12,787 nucleotides of DNA from Chloroflexota bacterium. GTDB taxonomy: Bacteria; Chloroflexota; Dehalococcoidia; SAR202; UBA826. The stretch is taken from positions 6,259-19,045 of the forward strand of contig NZSI01000034.1 of assembly GCA_002696685.1 (NCBI GenBank), written 5' to 3'. Positions 6,666 to 12,787 of this stretch are shown piece after piece (the stretch's first letter is position 1; every line of letters starts with the position of its first letter). The notes below the pieces were generated by a model. That model searched no databases and was not told where the DNA came from. It saw nothing but the letters and a program-made list of their open reading frames with translations. The position numbers and the translations under genes were made by a program.

Positions 6666-7676
6666 ATGGATCGCTTCAAGATTTTATGTACTGTGCCATC
6701 AACCATTATTCCCAGGTCCCCGTTCGTTAATCATAATGTAAATAAGATCGCATCTTTCGAGTTCTGGGAAGAGGAATATCAAATTCCTAAAACCGTTTTG
6801 ATGCAAAAACTCCGCAATTGCAATGCCTTATTGACTGATTCAGCCCTGACGATTGACAGAGAGATTATAGATTCGGCCAAAGATTCTTTAAAGATCATTG
6901 CTGATGTTGGGGTTGGATACGACAACATCGACATTGAAACAGCTACAAGGAACCGTATACCGGTCTGTAATAATCCACATATTTTGCAGGACAACGTTGC
7001 GGAATTAAATTTTGCTTTGATATTAACCATCGCAAAAAATATTTATAGAGCGGACAAACATGTCCGAAGTGGTAAGTGGACAAAGGGTCAGACATCACAT
7101 AACCAAATTGATCATGCAGACAGCCTTCTTGGGTCGGATCTTAAAGATTCCAACTTGCTTATAGTTGGACTAGGAGAGACCGGGGTGGAAGTCTGCCGTA
7201 GAGCCATTGGATTCGGAATGAATATTTCCTATTACTCTCGTACAAGAAAAGAAGATTTGGAAAGAGAAATGGGAATTGAATGGGTATCCAAGTTTGAAGA
7301 AGGTATCCAGTGCGCCGACTTTATAAGTATAAATGTCCCGCTCACAGATAAGACTTACCACATGTTTGGACCTGACCAATTTAATCTTATGAAGTCGAAT
7401 GCAGTACTGGTTAACACTGCCAGAGGGGAGATTGTTGATACGGAATCTCTATACGAAGCATTAGCAACGAATAAAATAGCTGGGGCAGGGCTAGACGTGA
7501 TAAACCCAGAACCAATCCCCATTAACCATCCATTACTAACCCTAAAAAATTTTATTGCAACTCCTCACTTTGGAGGACACAGTGTCTCTTCAAGACTAAA
7601 GTTGGCCGAAGCCATCCTATCAACTTTAGAAGGCTATTTGGCAGAAGGAAAACTCACTAATTGCGTGAACATGTGA
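6666..7676 (+). CDS. D-2-hydroxyacid dehydrogenase, probable NADP-type (glyoxylate/hydroxypyruvate reductase-like)
   Basis: The product is 336 residues. The N-terminal catalytic domain has the family segment VGVGYDNIDIETAT at 81-94. The Rossmann motif GLGETG is at 168-173. The catalytic triad is R253 (NTARGEIVD), E282 (INPEP) and H301 (TPHFGG), with normal spacing. The residues after the second strand are SRTR (191-194), with no acidic residue, the pattern of NADP-using glyoxylate and hydroxypyruvate reductases. So it probably reduces a small 2-keto acid with NADPH, but other substrates such as phosphohydroxypyruvate are not excluded. No C-terminal ACT domain is present, unlike full-length serine-pathway SerA. 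The ATG has AGGAGGG three bases upstream. It is divergent from the NAD-type member ending upstream at 6516, and only 41 bases separate it from the alanine-dehydrogenase-family gene that follows, so the two are probably cotranscribed. Confidence 0.92.
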   Translation: MDRFKILCTVPSTIIPRSPFVNHNVNKIASFEFWEEEYQIPKTVLMQKLRNCNALLTDSALTIDREIIDSAKDSLKIIADVGVGYDNIDIETATRNRIPVCNNPHILQDNVAELNFALILTIAKNIYRADKHVRSGKWTKGQTSHNQIDHADSLLGSDLKDSNLLIVGLGETGVEVCRRAIGFGMNISYYSRTRKEDLEREMGIEWVSKFEEGIQCADFISINVPLTDKTYHMFGPDQFNLMKSNAVLVNTARGEIVDTESLYEALATNKIAGAGLDVINPEPIPINHPLLTLKNFIATPHFGGHSVSSRLKLAEAILSTLEGYLAEGKLTNCVNM

Positions 7677-7717
7677 TTCACATTATTTTAAGGATATAGA
7701 TAAAGCAGTCGACCAAT

Positions 7718-8818
7718 ATGATAATAGGCATTCCCAAAGAAACTACGGATCAGGAACTTAGAGTTGGAATAACGCCATCGGGTGTTGCAAGTCTGATGCA
7801 ACTGGGACACCGAGTACTTATAGAAAAGAGTGCTGGTGTGGGTAGTGGCATACCAGATACCAATTACTCAGACAAAGGGGCTGAGATCGTTTCTAATCCC
7901 AACATTATCTTTTCTTCCTCAGACTTGGTTGTAAAAGTAAAGGAGCTTCAAGCATCCGAATGGAGCCTACTACATCCCGGTTTAACTACGTTCTCATTTC
8001 TATCACTGGGGTCTAACCCGGCCCTCGCAGAAGCATTGCTAAAGAACAAAGTAACCACCGTGGCATACGAAACTACTGAGATGGACGACGGCTCCTTGCC
8101 TATACTTAAAACGATGAGCGCCTTAACGGGAAGATTAGCCGTGGATGTGGCATCTCATTATCTGAAAAGTTCTCAAGGCGGCTCTGGAAAACTTTTAAGC
8201 GGCATAGAAGGAGTGATACCTGCTAAAGTACTAATACTCGGAGCAGGAGTTGCGGGATTCCATGCAGCAGAATTAGCTTTAAACATGGGTGCTCAGGTAA
8301 CAGTTTTGAGTCGTGGAAGGCAACGTCTCATGGAACTAAGGGGTCGTCTGCAAAATAATAAACGATTGAAGACTGACATTGCGTCGCATGACTCAGTCTC
8401 TGGCGCTGTATCAACAGCAGATGTAGTGATTGGAGCTATACGCGACGCTGGAGGTGCGGTCCCTAATTTGGTAACACGGGCAATGGTTCAATCTATGCAA
8501 AATGGATCGGTCATAGTCGATGCATGCATCGACCAGGGAGGCTGCTTCGAAACCAGCCGCAAGACAACGCTTACTGATCCAATTTACGTGGATGAAGGTG
8601 TGACGCATTATTGCGTACGTAACATGCCTGGCTCCGTGCCGAGAACAGCTACTGAAACCCTTTGTAACGCTACCTTGCCCTACATACAGTTAATTGGCAA
8701 AGACGGTCTTATAAGCGCAGCAAAAACCGATAATTCTCTTGCTTTAGGAATTAACACTGCAAACGGTCGAATGGTTAACAGGTCAGTGGCGGAAGCTCTT
8801 GGGTTAAACGTCTCCTAA
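7718..8818 (+). CDS. Alanine dehydrogenase-family protein lacking the catalytic histidine
   Basis: The product is 366 residues, the usual length of alanine dehydrogenase, and aligns along its whole length. R15 and K75, which bind pyruvate in the family, are at their standard numbers. The Rossmann motif GAGVAG is at 175-180, the catalytic Asp is D272 (DACIDQGG), and the RNMPGSVPRTAT segment starts at 301. Two key positions differ. The LHL motif with catalytic His96 reads L95-S96-L97 here. The Asp198 that selects NAD reads S198-R199, the kind of change known to favour NADP in this family. It may have weak or altered activity on alanine/pyruvate, use a different 2-keto acid, or be a distinct imino-acid reductase; the family also includes NADPH-dependent carboxyethylornithine synthase. 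It is not visibly degraded. It follows the hydroxyacid dehydrogenase by 41 bases. The nearest AAGGA is over 20 bases upstream of the ATG, so the ribosome site is weak. Confidence 0.88.
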   Translation: MIIGIPKETTDQELRVGITPSGVASLMQLGHRVLIEKSAGVGSGIPDTNYSDKGAEIVSNPNIIFSSSDLVVKVKELQASEWSLLHPGLTTFSFLSLGSNPALAEALLKNKVTTVAYETTEMDDGSLPILKTMSALTGRLAVDVASHYLKSSQGGSGKLLSGIEGVIPAKVLILGAGVAGFHAAELALNMGAQVTVLSRGRQRLMELRGRLQNNKRLKTDIASHDSVSGAVSTADVVIGAIRDAGGAVPNLVTRAMVQSMQNGSVIVDACIDQGGCFETSRKTTLTDPIYVDEGVTHYCVRNMPGSVPRTATETLCNATLPYIQLIGKDGLISAAKTDNSLALGINTANGRMVNRSVAEALGLNVS

Positions 8819-8886
8819 TCAGAAAAATACTGTCAAAATGATACGAAATTTATTATCAATTTAGCGGAAAGTACATGGATTAAATA

Positions 8887-9744
8887 ATGAATAGTATGAA
8901 GGTTTCTTTTGTTCAAATGGCCGATCCCCAATTCGGGATGTATTCTTCAATCAGTAAATTAAGTGAATCAGATATAGCGGAGAGACGGAAAAGAGGTATC
9001 AATATCGAATATACGGGTCCTGTCTTAGAAGGGTTCAAAAAAGAAACTTTACTTTTTACTGAAGCTATTGAAACCGCTAATGAGATCCTCCCCGACTTTG
9101 TTGTAGTTTGTGGCGATATGGTGCATGAAGCCGACTCAGAGGATCAGCTTCAGGAGCTGATGAGAATTTCACGACTACTCAAAGAGGAGATAAAGCTTTA
9201 CTGGGTAGCCGGGAATCATGATGTTGGAGATAGGCCAACACAAACCGCTTTGAATGAGTACAAGAAAAGATTTGGAGAATATAACTATGCATTCCAGGAA
9301 AAGAACTGCTATTTCATAGTTATTAACAGTGCTATTTGTTATGACCCTGGGTTAGTCCTCGATGAATGGGATAGCCTGATTTCCTTCTTAGAGATGGAAC
9401 TGCAGACGGCCGTTGCCTCCCAGTACAAACACAAAATAATTTTCATGCACCATCCTTTATATGTAAACGACATCGATGAGCCCGACAATTACCTAGGTAT
9501 CCCTTCAGAGAGGCGGTCTAAAATAATCGATTTGATCACCAAATATGAAGTAAGCGTTGTTTTCACAGGTCACCTCCACAGGAATAACTACAAAAAAGTA
9601 GGAAGTACTGAATTGATCTCCACAGGACCCGTCGGATTCCCACTCGGAGATGATCCATCCGGCATTAGAATTGTGCAAGTTAATGATGGTTCTCTAACCC
9701 ATAAATATTCACCTTTAAATAGCCAACAAAGAATCGGTAGTTAG
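8887..9744 (+). CDS. Calcineurin-like metallophosphoesterase, CPPED1-like
   Basis: The product is 285 residues with the five metal-binding blocks of the calcineurin-like phosphoesterase fold: ADPQFG (D13, Q15), GDMVHE (D77), GNHD (N110, H111), MHHP (H188/H189) and GHLH (H229, H231). The first block is DPQ rather than the common DxH, and with VVCGDMVHE it matches the CPPED1/CSTP1 subgroup, known as a Ser/Thr phosphatase in animals. In a bacterium the substrate (phosphoprotein, nucleotide or lipid) is open. There is no signal peptide, so it should be cytoplasmic. The start could be ATG at 8887 or 8899; neither has a good ribosome site, and 8887 is kept as the longer form. It is 68 bases downstream of the alanine-dehydrogenase homolog and may be read through from it, or use a weak promoter in the AT-rich gap (CTGTCA at 8830, TATTAT at 8851, spacing 15). 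Confidence 0.9.
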   Translation: MNSMKVSFVQMADPQFGMYSSISKLSESDIAERRKRGINIEYTGPVLEGFKKETLLFTEAIETANEILPDFVVVCGDMVHEADSEDQLQELMRISRLLKEEIKLYWVAGNHDVGDRPTQTALNEYKKRFGEYNYAFQEKNCYFIVINSAICYDPGLVLDEWDSLISFLEMELQTAVASQYKHKIIFMHHPLYVNDIDEPDNYLGIPSERRSKIIDLITKYEVSVVFTGHLHRNNYKKVGSTELISTGPVGFPLGDDPSGIRIVQVNDGSLTHKYSPLNSQQRIGS

Positions 9745-9812
9745 TTCCAGGACAGTTCGCGTCTGGCAATATATACGCCAGCCATCCCTCCGAAAGACTC
9801 TCCCTAACAAGC

Positions 9813-9845
9813 AGGACATGGTCCCTTGATTGTCATAGATGTCCT
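9813..9845. repeat. Inverted repeat in a convergent intergenic region
   Basis: AGGACAT at 9813-9819 pairs perfectly with ATGTCCT at 9839-9845 across a 19-base loop. A smaller CTGGC/GCCAG pair lies near 9763-9781. Neither is followed by a T run, so a role as bidirectional terminator between the convergent phosphoesterase and ABM genes is only possible, not shown. Nothing else is seen in 9745-9914. Confidence 0.25.
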
Positions 9846-9914
9846 TAGTGTTCAATATGAATACTTAGTTTATAGCTATCGGTGCGAATACAACTGATAG
9901 ATCTGATAAACAGG

Positions 9915-10208
9915 TCAAGCGTCTGTTAGATCTAGATATCTGACTCTGGGAGGAGATACAAGCAAAGGATCCATGAAATCTGAAGTTCCGTCTGTTTCAC
10001 GGAATGCTACATATCTTTGGTGATGTTCTTTTGAGTCCCACTCCTCCACCATAACCAAACTATTTTCATTTACCTGGTCAACAGACAGAAAAACATATTT
10101 ACATCCGTCGTACGCCCGGGTCACAGGGTAATTTCTTCGGCACATATCTATAAAATCTTGACTACTCCCTGGGTTGCAAAGGAATTCAACAATAACCAGA
10201 CATGACAT
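9915..10208 (-). CDS. Antibiotic biosynthesis monooxygenase (ABM) domain protein
   Basis: This 97-residue protein consists of one dimeric alpha/beta-barrel ABM domain. It has the typical opening strand (VIVEFLCNPG), the helix leading to PVTRAYDGCK around residues 28-37, and the most conserved segment, EEWDSKEHHQRY at 55-66. Family members include cofactor-free quinol monooxygenases, haem-degrading enzymes and plain ligand-binding proteins, and length alone cannot separate these. No function should be assigned beyond the fold. The ATG has GAGG eight bases upstream. It is 105 bases downstream of the DUF4349 gene on the same strand. The last residues (after about 85) are unlike a common core and may be a tail. 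Confidence 0.8.
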   Translation of the reverse strand: MSCLVIVEFLCNPGSSQDFIDMCRRNYPVTRAYDGCKYVFLSVDQVNENSLVMVEEWDSKEHHQRYVAFRETDGTSDFMDPLLVSPPRVRYLDLTDA

Positions 10209-10313
10209 TACGTAGACCTCTTCAGAAAATCACTGCTCTATTTGATATTAAATGTGATGGTAGTGTAGCGGGAATGATACCGAATCACTTTCAAGAAAAA
10301 AACGGTCAGGTAT

Positions 10314-11162
10314 TTATCTTCTTTGTCTTCTCATAAAACGATTAGCGAGTCGATATACGAAATAAGACAGCGCTCCAAGAACACCTATTACAGGAGAGAA
10401 AATTAACACCCCTATTAAAAAGTCTGCTACGTGCTTAGAAAAAGAAACTAAATTACGCAATGAATCACTAATAGATTTTTTCGCATCCCATTGATCTCCA
10501 GTCAAGGGCATAGATTCAACCATACGAAGATTCAGCACGGAATTCTCGGTAGTCTTAACAAAATAATTCATGCGACCTTGAAGGCTGTCAATTTCACCCC
10601 GAATTCTCATCAGTTCCTTCTCAACTTTTATAGCCTCGTCAATATTTTTGGTATCCTGAAGAAGCGTCGAAAACCTATTCTCCGTATCTTTCATGACACT
10701 TAGTCTTGCCTCTGTGTCTATATATTCTTCAGTAACATCATTGGAATATATATTTTCATTTGAAACTAAGACTGAAAGCTTCTTGATGTCGTCAATTATT
10801 TGATAAAAGTTTGAGCTAGGGACTAGCAAGGTGATATTAGCGTAGCGTTGTTCAAAACTACCTGTATCCGAATTGGAAATCCTGCCTTCATGCGATAGAA
10901 CTAGTATCCGAACCATCTTCGAGGCTTTATCAATATCATCGACTTCAAGAGATAAAGATCCATTTACTTGTATTTTTGATCCGGAATCTTGGGGAATGAG
11001 GATTTCGGCCTGCATTCTTGAAGCACCACCAGAACTTCGTGAAGAGACCTGCGCAGAGTCCATCATAATTGCCATTTCAGGACTGCTCACTTCGGATTCT
11101 CCTGAGCAAGAGAGAAGTAGCAATACAAGGGCTACTAATAAAATAAAACTATAGTTTTTCAT
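10314..11162 (-). CDS. DUF4349 lipoprotein with C-terminal membrane segment
   Basis: The product is 282 residues from the chosen ATG. The N-terminus is a lipoprotein signal: MKNY, a Leu/Val-rich core, and lipobox LLSC with Cys19 as the predicted lipidated residue. A low-complexity Ser/Met-rich linker follows. The DUF4349 domain covers about residues 65-215, starting VNGSLSLEVDD, with a charged heptad-like helical stretch near 145-200 that may form a coiled coil. A transmembrane segment lies at about 247-271, ending in a very basic tail (RFMRRQRR) that should be cytoplasmic. The protein is therefore probably held in the membrane at both ends, with the domain outside. The function of DUF4349 is not established. 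The frame is open to a TTG at 11186, but the ATG at 11162 gives a textbook signal peptide, so it is preferred; its ribosome site is weak. Confidence 0.87.
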   Translation of the reverse strand: MKNYSFILLVALVLLLLSCSGESEVSSPEMAIMMDSAQVSSRSSGGASRMQAEILIPQDSGSKIQVNGSLSLEVDDIDKASKMVRILVLSHEGRISNSDTGSFEQRYANITLLVPSSNFYQIIDDIKKLSVLVSNENIYSNDVTEEYIDTEARLSVMKDTENRFSTLLQDTKNIDEAIKVEKELMRIRGEIDSLQGRMNYFVKTTENSVLNLRMVESMPLTGDQWDAKKSISDSLRNLVSFSKHVADFLIGVLIFSPVIGVLGALSYFVYRLANRFMRRQRR

Positions 11163-11219
11163 ACACCACAAGCTTCCCGGGTCCAATCAATATCACTGTC
11201 TTCAATACTCATATTATTA

Positions 11220-11263
11220 ACCCTGAGGGCCTACGCAAAGATGAAACAAGTCATCTTTAGGGT
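11220..11263. terminator. Hairpin between minus-strand genes, possible terminator or leader element
   Basis: AAAGATGA (11237-11244) and TCATCTTT (11251-11258) form a perfect 8-bp stem with a 6-base loop. The stem can extend with ACCCT (11220-11224) against AGGGT (11259-11263), leaving a 12-base bulge on one side. It is 81 bases downstream of the uronate-dehydrogenase-like gene and about 75 bases upstream of the DUF4349 start, both on the minus strand. Only a short T run follows, so termination would be weak; a leader structure for the DUF4349 gene is the alternative. Confidence 0.4.
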
Positions 11264-11344
11264 CGATTTTAGTACCTACTCAAGTAAGTAGTGCCGAATA
11301 TATGGGGATTCCGCACGTAGCTGATGACTTTCAAACACTATTCA

Positions 11345-12118
11345 CTACGTAACAATAAATTTATTGGAATCACCGGTAGGATTCCATCCCAGAACATCCT
11401 TTGTGTGGGAATTGTCCCGCCATCGAAATTTATTGTCTGAAACAGCTTCAAAAATGTCATATTTGAGAGAATCTGGAGCGCTGAGACATAGATCAATTAG
11501 TTGGACACAGTCTGAGTGACTCAGATATACAGGGTATTGGCGGGTAACTTTGGGGCGGTCTGTGTCTATAACAGCTCCCAGTCTCAAGTTTAATATTGAT
11601 ATCCCGTGAACATCTGAATAATATCGACCTAGTGCCTCTCCAAAAATCTTGCTTACTCCATAGAGACTGCCAGGACGAAGGGGCGAGTTATGATCAATCA
11701 TTGGCCAAGTCTCCGGCAAGTTTTCATAATCTCCATCTACCAGACTTTTATATTCTGGATCCCTTTCATAGCCTTGAATAGTTCCACCGGAACTGGCGAA
11801 AACGATACGCTTCACGCCGTTAATTCGGCTAGCTTCATAAACATTGAATGTTCCATATATGTTGGTAGAAGCTATTCCATCCCAATTGTTAGTCAATCCT
11901 GGAGTCGCAAGAGCACCGAGATGCAAAACTGTGTGTATACCATCGAATGCCGGGTGAATGGAATCAAAATTTGATATATCTGCTTGGATGGATGCAATGC
12001 CTTCAATTGGCCGTCTGTTCAAAGCACTAAATTCATATTTATCGCCCAAGTTTTTGATGACAAGTCCGCCAATTAGCCCACTTGCGCCAGTCACTAGAAC
12101 TTTTTGTTTTGAGACCAA
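11345..12118 (-). CDS. NAD(P)-dependent epimerase/dehydratase-family protein, uronate dehydrogenase-like
   Basis: This is a 257-residue extended-type SDR of the short, uronate-dehydrogenase size. The cofactor motif TGASGLIG is at 10-17, D47 follows a later strand, HLGA is at 66-69, FASS at 107-110 supplies the catalytic Ser, and Y153/K157 (LYGVSK) is the catalytic pair. Several blocks recall bacterial uronate dehydrogenase: RIVFASS, SLYGVSKIFGE, YLSHSDCVQLID and WRDNSHTKDVLGWNP near the C-terminus. That enzyme oxidises glucuronate or galacturonate to the aldarolactone with NAD. Here the second strand ends in LNRRP rather than in an acidic residue, which hints at NADP. The resemblance is from memory of the family, so substrate identity stays uncertain; a generic sugar epimerase is less likely because of the short length. 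The start is TTG, supported by TAGGAG six bases upstream. It is divergent from the DUF1800 gene. Confidence 0.87.
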   Translation of the reverse strand: MVSKQKVLVTGASGLIGGLVIKNLGDKYEFSALNRRPIEGIASIQADISNFDSIHPAFDGIHTVLHLGALATPGLTNNWDGIASTNIYGTFNVYEASRINGVKRIVFASSGGTIQGYERDPEYKSLVDGDYENLPETWPMIDHNSPLRPGSLYGVSKIFGEALGRYYSDVHGISILNLRLGAVIDTDRPKVTRQYPVYLSHSDCVQLIDLCLSAPDSLKYDIFEAVSDNKFRWRDNSHTKDVLGWNPTGDSNKFIVT

Positions 12119-12226
12119 TTGAAACTCCTACCTATTATTATTTGGCTAGCCTACCATTCGACTATATGTTTTCAATTGGAGGTCGTTTCAAACAAACGAA
12201 TGTGGTCCCAATAGCTTTACTTATAG

Positions 12227-12242
12227 TTGTCCTACTTGACAA
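12227..12242. promoter_or_regulatory. Inverted repeat TTGTC-n6-GACAA in divergent promoter region
   Basis: TTGTCCTACTTGACAA has perfect 5-bp inverted arms. It overlaps a TTGACA hexamer (12236-12241) that could be a -35 box for the DUF1800 gene, although no -10 lies at a standard distance (the TATAAC at 12277 is 35 bases on). Its reverse complement resembles the element at 6550-6564. The rest of 12119-12296 holds a GGCTAGCC palindrome at 12144-12151 and little else. Confidence 0.3.
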
Positions 12243-12296
12243 AATGCTAACATCAGCAAAGTGCAAGGCATGTGGATATAACAGAGGGGAATAACT

Positions 12297-12787
12297 ATGG
12301 TGTTGTTGAATCAGAAGACTGACGTTGAGCTTGTAGGCCACCTCATGAGACGGGCGGCCTTTGGGGAACCAATAGACCGCTTGGAACAAAAAGCATCTAG
12401 TGCATATGAAACCCTGGTTGATGATCTCATCAATGTCGATAAGTTCCCGCGACTTAATGAGGATCTATTAGAGCGTCACAATATCCAGCATGCTGACGAA
12501 GAATCAAGGCAATGGACGCGGGCCCGATGGATATACAGAATGATCAATTCTGAAAGACCTCTTGAAGAAAAGGTAGCTTTGATGTGGCACGATGTGTTCG
12601 CTACGGGTGATTCTAAAGTCGGAAACAATCCCATGATGCGGACCCACTACGAAATGCTTCGAGATTATGGGTTGGGAAACTTCCGAGACCTTCTTCTAAC
12701 CCTAGCTAAAGACCCTGCCATGATCTACTGGTTAGATCAACAGATGAATCATGCTGAGGCCCCCAACGAAAATTTTGGGAGAGAGTT
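12297..12787 (+). CDS. DUF1800 family protein, 3' truncated
   Basis: The first 163 residues are visible before the right edge. They match the N-terminal part of DUF1800 proteins: HLMRRAAFG at 15-23, the KVALMWHDVFATG block at about 92-104, LLLTLAKDPAMIYWLD at 132-146 and PNENFGRE at 156-163, the family's most recognisable motif. DUF1800 proteins usually run 450-600 residues and are often encoded next to a DUF1501 gene, which would be expected just outside the window. Their biochemical function is not established, though secretion and roles at the cell surface are often supposed. No signal peptide is visible at this N-terminus. The ATG at 12297 is preferred because AGGGGA lies six bases upstream and an in-frame TAA at 12279 closes the frame before it. 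Confidence 0.9.
   Translation, partial: MVLLNQKTDVELVGHLMRRAAFGEPIDRLEQKASSAYETLVDDLINVDKFPRLNEDLLERHNIQHADEESRQWTRARWIYRMINSERPLEEKVALMWHDVFATGDSKVGNNPMMRTHYEMLRDYGLGNFRDLLLTLAKDPAMIYWLDQQMNHAEAPNENFGRE

Noticed and set aside
11163..11186. Extension of the DUF4349 protein to a TTG at 11186
   Set aside because: It would put eight residues before a textbook lipoprotein signal peptide; the ATG at 11162 gives the normal form.
12166..12294. Small plus-strand frame (42 codons from an ATG at 12166) with a hydrophobic stretch and a CxxC, ending just before the DUF1800 start
   Set aside because: It has no ribosome site, lies in a promoter-like divergent region, and its longer form overlaps the start of the opposite-strand gene. 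It is most likely a chance frame.
1..12787. Mobile element, phage, defence system or CRISPR content
   Set aside because: I found no transposase, integrase, toxin-antitoxin pair, restriction-modification gene or regularly spaced repeat. The window reads as ordinary metabolic chromosome.

Overview
The window is chromosomal bacterial DNA, moderately AT-rich by eye, with strong Shine-Dalgarno sequences (AGGAGG type) and several TTG starts. It holds thirteen protein genes, two of them cut by the window edges. I see no rRNA, tRNA, CRISPR array, transposase or phage gene. The gene mix is a mandelate-racemase-type enolase-superfamily enzyme, many NAD(P)-dependent dehydrogenases, a ThDP enzyme, DUF4349 and DUF1800. 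It resembles free-living marine Chloroflexota of the SAR202 type, whose genomes are known for expanded enolase-superfamily and oxidoreductase families. That placement is inference from gene content and is not proven here.

Layout. Bases 2-424 hold the 3' part of a staphylococcal-nuclease-like gene (+). Bases 479-4347 hold three minus-strand genes that read, in transcription order, as enolase-superfamily dehydratase-like enzyme, ThDP-dependent 2-keto-acid enzyme and SDR dehydrogenase. Divergent from them at 4560-5309 is a second SDR, a clear paralog of the first. The promoter region between them carries a perfect 11-bp inverted repeat. Bases 5563-7676 hold two divergently transcribed D-2-hydroxyacid dehydrogenases. 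The plus-strand one is followed closely by an alanine-dehydrogenase-family gene and a CPPED1-like metallophosphoesterase (6666-9744). On the minus strand at 9915-12118 are an ABM-domain protein, a DUF4349 lipoprotein and a uronate-dehydrogenase-like SDR. A divergent DUF1800 gene starts at 12297 and runs off the right edge.

How it may work together. Most of the window looks like a catabolic or redox module for hydroxy-, keto- and sugar-acids. An acid-sugar dehydratase-like enzyme would yield 2-keto-3-deoxy acids, a ThDP enzyme would act on 2-keto acids, SDRs would oxidise alcohol groups, two 2-hydroxyacid dehydrogenases would interconvert 2-keto and 2-hydroxy acids, and a uronate-dehydrogenase-like enzyme could feed aldarates in. 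Substrates cannot be read from sequence. The residues after the second Rossmann strand suggest a mix of NAD-type enzymes (both SDRs, the first hydroxyacid dehydrogenase) and NADP-type enzymes (the second hydroxyacid dehydrogenase, the alanine-dehydrogenase homolog, possibly the uronate-dehydrogenase-like enzyme).

The most unusual points are an alanine-dehydrogenase homolog with serine at the catalytic His96 position, a nested palindrome before the second SDR, and a related short element (core AGTAG flanked by TTG and GAC) in three divergent promoter regions. No intergenic stretch exceeds about 300 bases.
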